From Flavobacteriaceae bacterium (GTDB taxonomy: Bacteria > Bacteroidota > Bacteroidia > Flavobacteriales > Flavobacteriaceae): 64,000 nucleotides of DNA. The translations under genes and the position numbers were made by a program. Position 1 is the first letter of the stretch. Every line of letters begins with the position of its first letter. Where the stretch lies: positions 2,139,261 through 2,203,260 of the forward strand of contig CP070778.1 of assembly GCA_020346245.1 (NCBI GenBank). Reading direction: 5' to 3'. The notes beneath the pieces are model-generated. The model was given only the letters and a program-made list of their open reading frames with translations. It searched no databases and was not told where the DNA came from. Positions 1 through 8,835 of the stretch are shown here, piece after piece.

Positions 1-993
1 GAAAACCTAAGTAATTGGTATGTTCGTTTAAGCAGAAGAAGGTTTTGGAAAGGGGATTACCAGGAAGACAAAGTTTCTGCATATCAGACGCTCTATACCT
101 GTTTAGTTACAATTGCTAAGCTCTCGGCACCTATTGCGCCATTCTTTATGGACAGGTTATTCACGGATTTGACCAGAACTACGGGGAAGGATCTTTTTGA
201 CAGTGTTCATTTGGCTAACTTTCCAGAATCTAATGCTGAATTTGTGAATAAGGAATTGGAAAGTAAAATGCAAAAGGCGCAAACCATATCTTCCCTTGTA
301 TTATCTATTCGTCAGAAAGAAAAAATTAAGGTGCGCCAGCCCTTGCAGAAAATTATGATCCCCGTTTTGGATGAAATACAGCGTTTAGAAATAGAAGCTG
401 TGGCAGATTTAATTAAAACCGAGGTTAATGTAAAAGAAATTAAACTATTGGATGACGCCTCGGGCATATTGGTAAAACGTATTAGGCCCAATTTCAAAGT
501 GCTGGGCCCCAGATTTGGCAAAGACATGAAGCTCATAAGTGCCGCAGTTAGCAATTTAGATCAAAAAGACATTCAAAAAATTGAGCGTGAAGGTAAAATT
601 TCACTTGAAATAGAAAATAAAAGTATTATATTACAGTTAGAGGATGTAGAGATATCTTCTCAGGATATAGAAGGCTGGCTGGTGGCCACTTCAGGTTCCC
701 TCACGGTAGCCTTGGATATAACTATTGATGAGGAACTAAAACAAGAGGGGATAGCTCGCGAGCTTGTAAATAGAATTCAAAATCTGAGAAAAGATTCTGG
801 ATTTGAAGTAACAGATAAAATTGATATTAGAATATTAAAAGACGGTTTAGTCGAAAGAGCGGTTAAGAGCAATATAAGTTATATTAAAAATGAAACCTTA
901 ACCTCCGAACTTAATTTTGAAGAACAAATGGAAGATGGTGTAGCCATTTCCTTTGATGATGTAAAAACAAAATTGTCTATCCAAAAACACTAA
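1..993 (+). CDS. ileS: isoleucine--tRNA ligase, C-terminal part (5' end outside window)
   Basis: The reading frame is open from base 1, so this is the last 330 residues of a longer gene; the first internal ATG at 148 is not the start. IleRS charges tRNA-Ile with isoleucine in the cytoplasm. The visible part starts in the anticodon-binding helical domain (NWYVRLSRRRFW near residue 6, then SAPIAPFFMD), which is typical of class Ia Ile/Val/Leu synthetases. It continues into the long C-terminal region of the large Ile enzyme, with DUF5915-like sequence such as KVLGPRFGKDMK and ELVNRIQNLRKDSGFEV. It ends 4 bases before the DksA-like gene, so the two are probably co-transcribed. Family identification is firm; the catalytic HIGH and KMSKS motifs lie outside the window. 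Confidence 0.95.
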   Translation, partial: ENLSNWYVRLSRRRFWKGDYQEDKVSAYQTLYTCLVTIAKLSAPIAPFFMDRLFTDLTRTTGKDLFDSVHLANFPESNAEFVNKELESKMQKAQTISSLVLSIRQKEKIKVRQPLQKIMIPVLDEIQRLEIEAVADLIKTEVNVKEIKLLDDASGILVKRIRPNFKVLGPRFGKDMKLISAAVSNLDQKDIQKIEREGKISLEIENKSIILQLEDVEISSQDIEGWLVATSGSLTVALDITIDEELKQEGIARELVNRIQNLRKDSGFEVTDKIDIRILKDGLVERAVKSNISYIKNETLTSELNFEEQMEDGVAISFDDVKTKLSIQKH

Positions 994-997
994 AATT

Positions 998-1381
998 ATG
1001 GGACAAGATTTAAAAGTAAGGTATACCGATAAAGAATTAGAAGAATTCAGGTTGCTTATTGAAGAAAAAATAGAGAAAGCGCAAAGCCATCTGGAACTGC
1101 TTAGGAGTTCGTACATGAATGATGGGAATAATGGAACTGATGATACCTCGCCTACGTTTAAGGCTTTCGAAGAGGGTTCAGAAACAATGAGCAAAGAAGC
1201 TAATACACAATTGGCAATACGCCAGGAAAAGTTCATTAGGGATCTTAAAAATGCATTGCTCAGAATAGAAAATAAGACCTATGGTATTTGCCGTGTAACC
1301 GGTAAGCTTATTAATAAAGAGCGCCTGAAGCTGGTACCCCATGCTACACTTAGCATTGAGGCTAAAAACATGCAAAAATAA
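998..1381 (+). CDS. DksA/TraR-family protein with degenerate zinc finger
   Basis: A 127-residue protein of the DksA/TraR family, whose members enter the RNA polymerase secondary channel through a coiled-coil hairpin. Residues 10-90 are largely helical and charged, with an acidic stretch (GTDDTSPT, residues 46-53) where DksA carries its acidic tip. The C-terminal zinc-finger region is recognisable (YGICRVTGKLI, residues 95-105, then RLKLVPHATL), but only the first of four cysteines remains (C98), so zinc binding by the classical four-Cys site is not possible. It sits between ileS and lspA, 4 bases after ileS. Role in transcription control is inferred from the family. Confidence 0.85.
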   Translation: MGQDLKVRYTDKELEEFRLLIEEKIEKAQSHLELLRSSYMNDGNNGTDDTSPTFKAFEEGSETMSKEANTQLAIRQEKFIRDLKNALLRIENKTYGICRVTGKLINKERLKLVPHATLSIEAKNMQK

Positions 1382-1607
1382 AGGGCATATACGCTTTTTC
1401 TCTTGTTGGTTATTCTTATGGGAATTTGCCTTTTGTGCATTAGTATACTATTATCAATTTCATTTGAATTTTATATTTTGCCCAGGGGTTGTAGTATTTT
1501 TATAACCCGGCCAGAGGCATATTGTCTATAGGGTTGTTTAAAATGAACGGCCTTGCCTTTTGTTGGTAGAATAATCCCTATTTTAGCCGAATCTATTTTG
1601 AAAAAGA

Positions 1608-2228
1608 ATGAACATAAAGAGGTCTCTGCTTATTATAGCAATTGTTTTACTAATAGATCAGCTCAGTAAAATATATATTAAAACAAATTTTGAACTTGGA
1701 GAATCAGTGGAAGTTTTTTCCTGGTTTAGAATTCTTTTTATTGAGAATGAAGGGGCAGCCTGGGGTGCCAAATTAAGCGATATTTTGCCTGTATCGGATA
1801 AAATTGGCAAACTGGTACTTACGGTTTTTCGCCTTTTTGCAATAGTAGGAATTGGATATTGGTTATATGACATTATTAAGAAGAAAGCTACAGCAACTCT
1901 TGTTACAGCTGTTTCGTTGATTTTTGCCGGTGCACTTGGGAATATTCTTGATTCTTTGTTTTACGGGATACTTTTTAATGACAGTTATAACCAGGTAGCA
2001 AGCTTATTCTCTGAAGAGCCCTATGGCAGTTTATTTTATGGTAAAGTAGTGGACATGCTTTATTTTCCGCTAATTGATGCCAATTGGCCCGAATGGGTTC
2101 CGATTGTAGGGGGTAATAATTTTCGATTTTTTGAGCCGGTATTTAATGTCGCCGATACCGCTATCAGCACTGGAGTAGGAATATTAATTGCATTCAATAA
2201 AAAGGCTTTTGGAAAAAAAGAGCCTTAA
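1608..2228 (+). CDS. lspA: lipoprotein signal peptidase (signal peptidase II)
   Basis: Inner-membrane aspartyl protease that removes signal peptides from diacylated prolipoproteins, of which this window encodes several. At 206 residues it is longer than the ~160-residue proteobacterial enzyme. Four hydrophobic segments are visible (about 8-18, 68-88, 98-115, 180-196). Family motifs: NEGAAWGA (47-54), GALGNILDS (108-116), VVD with D149, and FNVAD with D183; D149 and D183 are the expected catalytic dyad. The extra length lies between residues 120 and 145, an insertion common in Bacteroidota. The stop overlaps the end of the convergent cyclo-ligase gene by 4 bases. Confidence 0.95.
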   Translation: MNIKRSLLIIAIVLLIDQLSKIYIKTNFELGESVEVFSWFRILFIENEGAAWGAKLSDILPVSDKIGKLVLTVFRLFAIVGIGYWLYDIIKKKATATLVTAVSLIFAGALGNILDSLFYGILFNDSYNQVASLFSEEPYGSLFYGKVVDMLYFPLIDANWPEWVPIVGGNNFRFFEPVFNVADTAISTGVGILIAFNKKAFGKKEP

Positions 2229-2785
2229 AAAGTATAGACTTTCTCAGGGGTAACACAATAATCCAGTGAAATATCATGCTTCTTTGTATCGCTAATTTTA
2301 CCCACAGGTTCAAATAGCGAGAGGCCAATTTTAATAACATCTTCCCGACATTCCTTTAAAAACTTATCGTAGAAACCTTTGCCATAACCCACCCGGTAGC
2401 CCAGTTTATCAAATGCTAAAAGTGGAATAAATACAACATCTATTTTAAGCGGAGACACTTCTAATCCATCTACAGGTTCCGGAATATTCCACTTACTTTT
2501 ACGCAAGACTGTACTGTCTGTTAGTAAATAATGAATAAGGCCAGTATTGTCTAATACTTTTGGGAGTACAATATTTTTATCTTTTCCCTGTAGAATAGAC
2601 AAAATGAAACTGGTGTCAATTTCATTATTTTCAGTAATGGATAAAAAAAGGTGGTAATAATTATGTGTCCAAACAGGTAATTCCAATAGGCTGTTGGCGA
2701 TTTCTAAACTATAGTTAGAAATTGTTTCTGAAGACAATTCATTTCTTAATTGAAGGTAGCTTAATCGAAGCTCTTTTTTTAGCAT
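2225..2785 (-). CDS. 5-formyltetrahydrofolate cyclo-ligase
   Basis: A 186-residue protein of the MTHFS/YgfA family, which converts 5-formyl-THF to 5,10-methenyl-THF with ATP. The N terminus (MLKKELRLSYLQLRNELS) matches the usual start with a K/R-rich helix. The diagnostic C-terminal signature is present (GYRVGYGKGFYDKFL, about residues 128-142), which binds phosphate/folate. PEPVDG near residue 82 matches the family's IPEP motif. Convergent with lspA, with a 4-base overlap of the 3' ends. It is monocistronic, with a 512-base gap upstream. Confidence 0.93.
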   Translation of the reverse strand: MLKKELRLSYLQLRNELSSETISNYSLEIANSLLELPVWTHNYYHLFLSITENNEIDTSFILSILQGKDKNIVLPKVLDNTGLIHYLLTDSTVLRKSKWNIPEPVDGLEVSPLKIDVVFIPLLAFDKLGYRVGYGKGFYDKFLKECREDVIKIGLSLFEPVGKISDTKKHDISLDYCVTPEKVYTF

Positions 2786-2839
2786 AAATACCGATTAAAC
2801 CTGTAGCTAGTTTGGGGAACTATTTTAATAAAACTAATC

Positions 2840-2858
2840 TTTTGCTGCAACAGCAAAA
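2840..2858. repeat. inverted repeat, 8-base arms, 3-base spacer
   Basis: TTTTGCTG and CAGCAAAA flank a CAA spacer, a perfect 8-base inverted repeat. It lies about 55 bases upstream of the cyclo-ligase ATG on the minus strand. No U-run follows on either strand, so it does not look like an intrinsic terminator. A protein-binding site or leader hairpin is possible. Confidence 0.4.
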
Positions 2859-3235
2859 TATATTTTAAAAAATAGCATCAAAATAAGGTACATACCTAAA
2901 GTGATGACATAATTTTCCATGCAGTAAATAAGTTTAATGCTTTAAATATAAATAAATTAATGTCAATAATCCTATAAAACGCACAATTTAATCGATGAAA
3001 TGCACATTTTTTACAATTCCTTTAACATTTTCCTTCCAAGGAAATGATTCAAATTTCTTATATATAAAGGGTTAAATGATTGATATGTAGTTAATTATAA
3101 TAAATTGAAATACGGGCTATAAAATTTATGGGATAATTGCATTTTATGGATTGTAGTTTCTAACCTTAAACTATATTGAATTATCTTTTTGGATTTAAAC
3201 CAGGGGGATTTTAATCTTAATATGGGGATATGACC

Positions 3236-3266
3236 TTTATAGTAATTGTATTGTAACTTACCTTTG
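3236..3266 (+). promoter_or_regulatory. promoter of uvrC (Bacteroidota type)
   Basis: TACCTTTG (3259-3266) matches the Bacteroidota -7 consensus TAnnTTTG. TTTA at 3236-3239, 19 bases upstream, approximates the -33 TTTG element. Transcription would start near 3271, about 25 bases before the uvrC ATG. Confidence 0.55.
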
Positions 3267-3297
3267 TATTGAAGAAAATTACCCCGTAAGTAAGTTT

Positions 3298-5085
3298 ATG
3301 TCTGGAATACCATTAGAGATTAAGCTGAGTACCTTACCCGACAGTCCTGGAGTTTATCAATTCTATGATGCAGATGGTAAGATATTGTATGTGGGTAAGG
3401 CAAAGAATCTTAAAAAGAGGGTTTCTTCCTATTTTAATAAAACGCATGAGTATGGAAAGACTCGCGTATTGGTTAAGAAGATAGATTCTTTAAAACACAT
3501 AGTTGTTAAAACTGAAACTGACGCCTTACTTCTGGAGAATAACCTTATTAAAAAATACCAGCCAAGGTACAATGTACTGCTCAAGGATGATAAATCCTAT
3601 CCCTGGATTTGCATTAAAAATGAGCGTTTTCCAAGAATATTTCCTACTCGGAAACTTATAAAGGATGGCTCTGAATATTACGGTCCATATACCAGCATGA
3701 AAACCGTAAAAGTTTTACTTGAACTTATTAGAAGTGTATACCCTTTGAGGACCTGCAATTATGATTTATCTCCTGAAAAAATTAATGCAGGAAAATATAA
3801 ATTGTGTCTGGAATACCATCTTGGAAATTGCAAAGGACCTTGTGAAGGACTTCAAAATTCCGAAGAATACCATAAACAGATTGATGATATAAGACAAATT
3901 ATAAAAGGAAATTTTAAATCCTCCCTACATTATTTCAAAACGCAGATGAAATCTCTCGCAAAAGAGATGCAGTTTGAAGAGGCACAACGCATAAAGGATA
4001 AAATTGAAGTATTGGAAAATTATCAGGTTAAATCTACAATTGTAAATCCCAGAATAAACAATGTGGATGTGTTTAGTATTATTTCGGATGATGCTTTTGC
4101 TTATGTGAACTTTCTTCAACTTTCACATGGATCCATAATTCGGTCTCACACCATGGAGCTAAAAAAGAAACTGGAAGAATCTGATAAAGAACTATTAGAG
4201 CTGGCAATTGTGGAAATCAGGCAGCGTTTTAATTCCCAATCCAAAAGTCTTTTACTTCCGTTTCAATGTAATATTGGTAATGATTTAAAGGTAGTTGTAC
4301 CAAAGTTGGGGGATAAGAAAAAGCTCTTAGAGTTGTCGGAAAGAAATTCAAAGTTTTATAGACAGGAAAGATTTAAACAAGTAAGGATTACAGATCCGGA
4401 CAGACATACAAACCGGATTATGGCCCAAATGAAAAAAGACCTTCGTCTTGCTGAAGAGCCAAGGCATATAGAGTGTTTTGACAATTCGAATATTCAGGGA
4501 AGTAGCCCTGTTGCAGCATGCGTAGTATTCAGGAACGGAAAACCATTTAAAAAAGAGTACAGGCACTTCAATATTAAAACAGTAGATGGCCCTGATGATT
4601 TCAAATCAATGGAAGAGGTAGTACACAGGCGCTATAGAAGATTGCAGGAAGAAGATTCGGGCTTGCCCCAGCTTATTGTAATAGATGGAGGTAAAGGACA
4701 ATTATCTTCAGCCGTAAAGAGCCTTGATTTACTTGGTCTGAGAGGGAAAATAGCCATAATTGGTATTGCAAAAAGGCTTGAAGAAATTTACTTTCCCAAC
4801 GACCCAATCCCTTTATATTTGGATAAGAAATCAGAAACACTGAAGATAATTCAACAATTGCGAAATGAGGCGCATCGATTTGGAATTAATTTCCACCGAA
4901 ATAAAAGAAGCAAAGCCGCCATTGATTCTGAATTGGAACGCATACATGGGGTAGGAAAGAAAACGGCAGAAGAGTTGCTCAAAAACTTTAAATCTGTAAA
5001 TAGAATTAAAAAAGCTTCCATTGAAGATCTTTCGAAAACTGTTGGACATTCTATGGCAAAGAAAATTTATGAAAACTTCCATTAA
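3298..5085 (+). CDS. uvrC: excinuclease ABC subunit C
   Basis: UvrC makes both incisions in nucleotide excision repair. The 595-residue product has the full domain order. A GIY-YIG nuclease domain covers residues 13-95 (GVY 18-20, YVG 31-33, R41). A cysteine cluster (C153, C170, C178, C182) fits the Fe-S/zinc region. A UVR motif for UvrB contact lies at about 220-245 (QFEEAQRIKDKIEVLE). The RNase H-like endonuclease domain follows, with ECFDNSNIQG and VIDGGKGQL. A C-terminal helix-hairpin-helix pair ends the protein (IHGVGKKTAEELL). A consensus promoter lies just upstream. The patatin gene begins 17 bases downstream, probably in the same transcript. Confidence 0.97.
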   Translation: MSGIPLEIKLSTLPDSPGVYQFYDADGKILYVGKAKNLKKRVSSYFNKTHEYGKTRVLVKKIDSLKHIVVKTETDALLLENNLIKKYQPRYNVLLKDDKSYPWICIKNERFPRIFPTRKLIKDGSEYYGPYTSMKTVKVLLELIRSVYPLRTCNYDLSPEKINAGKYKLCLEYHLGNCKGPCEGLQNSEEYHKQIDDIRQIIKGNFKSSLHYFKTQMKSLAKEMQFEEAQRIKDKIEVLENYQVKSTIVNPRINNVDVFSIISDDAFAYVNFLQLSHGSIIRSHTMELKKKLEESDKELLELAIVEIRQRFNSQSKSLLLPFQCNIGNDLKVVVPKLGDKKKLLELSERNSKFYRQERFKQVRITDPDRHTNRIMAQMKKDLRLAEEPRHIECFDNSNIQGSSPVAACVVFRNGKPFKKEYRHFNIKTVDGPDDFKSMEEVVHRRYRRLQEEDSGLPQLIVIDGGKGQLSSAVKSLDLLGLRGKIAIIGIAKRLEEIYFPNDPIPLYLDKKSETLKIIQQLRNEAHRFGINFHRNKRSKAAIDSELERIHGVGKKTAEELLKNFKSVNRIKKASIEDLSKTVGHSMAKKIYENFH

Positions 5086-5102
5086 TCTCATATCTTAACC
5101 TA

Positions 5103-7358
5103 ATGCAAAAATTGGCTTTGATTCTGACGTTTTTATTATGTGTTGGGATTGGCTGGGCCCAAAAAAATGTAACAGACAAGGAACCAAAAGTAGGTCTTGT
5201 CCTTAGCGGAGGAGGTGCTAAAGGGATGGCTCATATAGGGGCCCTCAAAGTTATAGAAGAATCTGGTATTACAATTGACTATATTGGGGGCACTAGCATG
5301 GGAGCTATTGTTGGAGCTTTGTATGCTTCCGGTTATACTTCAAATGAGTTAGATTCCTTATTTAGAGAAGCCGATTTTGATGATCTCATTCAGGACAACC
5401 TTCCCAGGGGTGCCAAGACGTTTTATGAAAAAGAAGATTCTGAAAGATATGCACTTACACTTCCTTTTGATAAATTTAAAATATCGTTCCCTTCAGCTAT
5501 TTCTGGTGGGCAAAGAATTTACAATGAACTCGTACGACTACTGTATCATGTAAAGGATGTAAACGATTTTAATGACTTACCTATTCCTTTTTTTTGCATT
5601 GCTACCGACATAGAAAATGGGGATGAAGTACTGCTTGATAAAGGATATCTTCCGGAAGCAGTTATGGCCAGCGGGACATTTCCATCTTTGTTTGAGCCTG
5701 CTGAAATAGACGGGCGAATTTTAATCGATGGAGGGGTAACCAATAATTACCCGGTAATGGAAGTTAAAAAACTTGGAGCAGACATCATTATTGGAGTAGA
5801 CGTTCAGCATGGTCTCAGAGACCGTGAGAATTTGCAGTCTGCTACCGAAATATTACTTCAGCTCAATAGCTTTAGAACGGTCGAGAAAATGAAGAATAAG
5901 ACCTTGGAAACAGATATTTATATTAAGCCCGATATTGCCAACTTTTCCGTCATGGATTTTGATTTAGCCGAGGTCATTATAGAAAATGGCAGGGCCGCGG
6001 CACTTGAACATCTTGAGGACTTAAAAAAATTGGCTGCCAGGCAAAAGAACCGCGGTAAAGAGTTAATGAAGATAGAGCCAAAGGATTCCATAGTTATTAA
6101 CAGACTAATCCTTGAAGGAAACATAAATTATTCCCGGGCTTATGTCAAAGGAAAATTGCGAATGAATTTACCGGTGAAAACCACTTTTGAAAAACTCCAG
6201 CAGGGAATTAGCAATCTTGCAGCGACTAACAATTTTTCTACAATTAGATATGAACTGATTTCAAATGGCATGGGTGAAGACCTGGTTCTGAAATTGAGAG
6301 AAAACCCCAATAAGGCTTATTTAAGGCTTGGAGTCCATTACGATGATTTATACAAAACTGCCGCTCTGGTAAATCTTACTAAAAAGAATCTCTTGATGAA
6401 GGATGATGTTGCCTCAATTGATTTTGCCCTTGGAGACAATATTAGATATAATTTTCAGTATTACCTGGATAAAGGCTCTTACTGGAGTTTTGGAGTAAAT
6501 TCGCGACTCAATGATTTTAGATATGATGTTAATTATGAGGTAATCCGTTCTAATTTTGCAGTCCCGAATGACGACAATATTAATCAATTGAATCTTGATG
6601 TCTCTGACTTCACAAATCAGCTATACCTACAGACCGTTTTTAGGGAAGAATTTGCCTTTATAATGGGTTTAGAGCATAAGTTATTAAAGTATAGTTCAAG
6701 GACATTTAACAATCAAAATGTGGTGCCGCCAACAGAAACATCCAACGAACGTATATTTTTTGAAAACAGTAATTATTATAGCGCTTATGGAAAATTAATA
6801 CTAGACACGTATAATAACAAATATTTTCCCTCAAAAGGACTTTATTTTAATGGGGATTTTCATTTGTATCTATTTTCTTCAGATTTTAATAATAACTTTA
6901 AGGAGTTTTCCATTGCAAAGGCGAGAATGGGGGCTGCATTTCCCTTATCCAAAAAACTTTCCTTTAACCTGGAAACCGAAGGCGGATTTAAACTAGGTAG
7001 TTCGGAGGTCAAAGCATTGGATTTTGTATTAGGGGGTTATGGAAATGATCTCATTAATAATTTTATTCCTTTTTTCGGATATGATTTTTTGAGTTTGCCC
7101 GGTAACAGTTTTGTTAAAGCTTATGGGCGATTAGATTATGAATTTGTGAAGAAGCATCACGTAATGTTTTCGGTAAATATCGCAAATGTTGAAGACGATC
7201 TTTTTAGAACAGGGGAATGGTTTACGCTACCCGATTTTTCAGGTTATGGACTATCATATGGTTGGGATTCTTTTATTGGGCCTGTGCAGGTGATGTATTC
7301 GTGGACTCCAGAATTGAATGATGGAAATTTATTCTTCAGTATTGGTTATTGGTTTTAA
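5103..7358 (+). CDS. patatin-like phospholipase with POTRA and BamA-like barrel
   Basis: Predicted outer-membrane lipolytic protein of 751 residues. A signal peptide occupies residues 1-19 (cleavage after GWA). The patatin domain (about 28-310) has the oxyanion motif GGGAKG (36-41), the nucleophile elbow GTSMG with S65, and DGG with D209, so the Ser-Asp dyad is intact. A POTRA-like segment follows (about 325-400, LILEGNINYSRAYVKGKL), and then a C-terminal 16-strand-type barrel of the BamA/surface-antigen fold, ending in an aromatic residue (SIGYWF). This is the layout of PlpD-like, type Vd-related proteins. In this lineage the fusion is common; whether the lipase domain is released or periplasmic is unknown. 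Confidence 0.9.
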   Translation: MQKLALILTFLLCVGIGWAQKNVTDKEPKVGLVLSGGGAKGMAHIGALKVIEESGITIDYIGGTSMGAIVGALYASGYTSNELDSLFREADFDDLIQDNLPRGAKTFYEKEDSERYALTLPFDKFKISFPSAISGGQRIYNELVRLLYHVKDVNDFNDLPIPFFCIATDIENGDEVLLDKGYLPEAVMASGTFPSLFEPAEIDGRILIDGGVTNNYPVMEVKKLGADIIIGVDVQHGLRDRENLQSATEILLQLNSFRTVEKMKNKTLETDIYIKPDIANFSVMDFDLAEVIIENGRAAALEHLEDLKKLAARQKNRGKELMKIEPKDSIVINRLILEGNINYSRAYVKGKLRMNLPVKTTFEKLQQGISNLAATNNFSTIRYELISNGMGEDLVLKLRENPNKAYLRLGVHYDDLYKTAALVNLTKKNLLMKDDVASIDFALGDNIRYNFQYYLDKGSYWSFGVNSRLNDFRYDVNYEVIRSNFAVPNDDNINQLNLDVSDFTNQLYLQTVFREEFAFIMGLEHKLLKYSSRTFNNQNVVPPTETSNERIFFENSNYYSAYGKLILDTYNNKYFPSKGLYFNGDFHLYLFSSDFNNNFKEFSIAKARMGAAFPLSKKLSFNLETEGGFKLGSSEVKALDFVLGGYGNDLINNFIPFFGYDFLSLPGNSFVKAYGRLDYEFVKKHHVMFSVNIANVEDDLFRTGEWFTLPDFSGYGLSYGWDSFIGPVQVMYSWTPELNDGNLFFSIGYWF

Positions 7359-7572
7359 AATTTTATACAAGCTGCAATTGATGGAATTACCTGTGGTTTT
7401 TACAAAGATTGGCAGTTTTTTCCGATATTTGTATAGTATAATTACTGTAATGTTAGATACCAGAATTGATATTTCAGCCCATCTCAGGGCAATGTGGTAG
7501 AAATGCCGGAACTCAGGCAGGGACCAATACATCCCAAAACACTTTTAGTTACTAATCAATTCAAAAAATATC

Positions 7573-8715
7573 ATGGAAATGTTAGATAAAACGTCATTGA
7601 AGTTGCCGAAGGAAAACCCTGAAGCAGAAGATTTTTTACCTCTTTTAGGTACAGATCATGTAGAACTTTATGTGGGGAATGCGAAACAAGCGGCATATTA
7701 TTATATGTCGGCTTGGGGCTTTCAACCTTTGGCATATGCCGGCCTGGAAACAGGGCTTAAAGACAGAGTGTCTTATGTTTTACAACAAGAAAAAATTAGA
7801 CTTGTACTTACGTCTTCACTTGTGCCCGGAGGAGAAATTAACCGACATGTAGAATCGCATGGTGATGGAGTAAAAGCTATAGCTCTTTGGGTAGATGATG
7901 CAACTCAGAGTTATAATGAAACCACAAGCAGAGGTGCAGTAAGTTATTTTGAGCCTAAGGAGCTTAAAGATGAAAACGGTTCAATTATTTTGTCTGGAAT
8001 ACATACCTACGGGGAGACTGTCCACGTTTTTGTTGAACGAGGTCAATATAACGGAATATTTATGCCTGGCTATATTAAGTGGGACCCCTACTTCAAACCA
8101 AAAGATGTTGGACTTAAATATATAGATCATATGGTTGGCAATGTGGGCTGGAATGAGATGAACAAATGGTGTGAGTTTTATGAGAAGGTAATGGGTTTTG
8201 CTCAATTGGTTTCATTTGATGATAAGGATATCTCAACAGACTATACCGCTTTAATGAGCAAGGTGATGAGTAATGGCAATGGACGTATAAAATTCCCTAT
8301 TAATGAACCGGCAGATGGAAAGAAGAAATCACAAATAGAAGAATATATCCAGTTTTACAATGGAGCTGGAGTTCAACATATGGCAATGGCCACGGATAAT
8401 ATTATTCATACCGTCACAGCTCTTAGAGACAGAGGAATTGAATTTTTAACGGTTCCTTCCAGTTATTATGAAGATGTATTGGATAGGGTAGGGGAAATAG
8501 ATGAAGATCTTGAGCCATTAAAGGAATTGGGGATACTTATAGACAGGGATGATGAGGGGTACTTGCTTCAGATTTTTACGAAACCCGTGTTGGATAGGCC
8601 TACCTTGTTTATAGAAATTATTCAGAGGAAGGGAGCGAAGTCTTTTGGCAAAGGTAATTTTAAAGCACTCTTTGAAGCCATTGAAAGAGAACAGGCTTCT
8701 AGAGGGACACTTTAA
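7573..8715 (+). CDS. hppD: 4-hydroxyphenylpyruvate dioxygenase
   Basis: Converts 4-hydroxyphenylpyruvate to homogentisate in tyrosine catabolism. The 380 residues form the usual pair of vicinal-oxygen-chelate domains. The Fe(II) ligands in the C-terminal domain are visible: H186 (YIDHMVGNV), H269 (GVQHMAMATDN) and E348 (LFIEIIQRKG). Motifs typical of HPPD such as FPINEPADGKKKSQIEEYI (240-259) are intact. It stands alone: homogentisate dioxygenase is not in the window. The next gene on the strand is separated by a 444-base gap that carries a small-RNA-like unit. Confidence 0.97.
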   Translation: MEMLDKTSLKLPKENPEAEDFLPLLGTDHVELYVGNAKQAAYYYMSAWGFQPLAYAGLETGLKDRVSYVLQQEKIRLVLTSSLVPGGEINRHVESHGDGVKAIALWVDDATQSYNETTSRGAVSYFEPKELKDENGSIILSGIHTYGETVHVFVERGQYNGIFMPGYIKWDPYFKPKDVGLKYIDHMVGNVGWNEMNKWCEFYEKVMGFAQLVSFDDKDISTDYTALMSKVMSNGNGRIKFPINEPADGKKKSQIEEYIQFYNGAGVQHMAMATDNIIHTVTALRDRGIEFLTVPSSYYEDVLDRVGEIDEDLEPLKELGILIDRDDEGYLLQIFTKPVLDRPTLFIEIIQRKGAKSFGKGNFKALFEAIEREQASRGTL

Positions 8716-8799
8716 GTACATTTTTCTTAAGATTTTCTCAAAAATAGGAGCGCTTTTATAAAGTATTGTTAATAGCCTAGTTAAAGTAAGTTAAAAGAT

Positions 8800-8830
8800 T
8801 TTCAAGAAAAATACTTATTAATTAAATTTG
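8800..8830 (+). promoter_or_regulatory. orphan promoter in hppD-DUF3108 gap
   Basis: TAAATTTG at 8823-8830 is an exact TAnnTTTG -7 box. TTTC at 8800-8803, 19 bases upstream, resembles the -33 element and has the same spacing as the predicted atpD promoter. No gene of useful length follows; instead the stem-loop series at 8836-8939 starts where transcription would begin. Confidence 0.5.
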
Positions 8831-8835
8831 ATGGC

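Larger units (their letters stand above)
2786..3297. other. intergenic region, 512 bases, no gene seen
   Basis: AT-rich gap between the divergently oriented cyclo-ligase gene and uvrC. I find no convincing open reading frame, tRNA or terminator. It holds a perfect inverted repeat at 2840-2858 and the uvrC promoter at its right end. Confidence 0.7.

Noticed and set aside
148..150. ATG at 148 as the start of a 281-residue gene
   Set aside because: The frame is open to base 1 and upstream residues match the IleRS anticodon-binding domain, so this is an internal Met of a gene truncated by the window edge.
1382..1607. Possible structured RNA upstream of lspA (AACCC...GGGTT pairing near 1503-1534)
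   Set aside because: Only 5-base arms with a long loop, no terminator and no clear promoter box; expected by chance in a region of this size.
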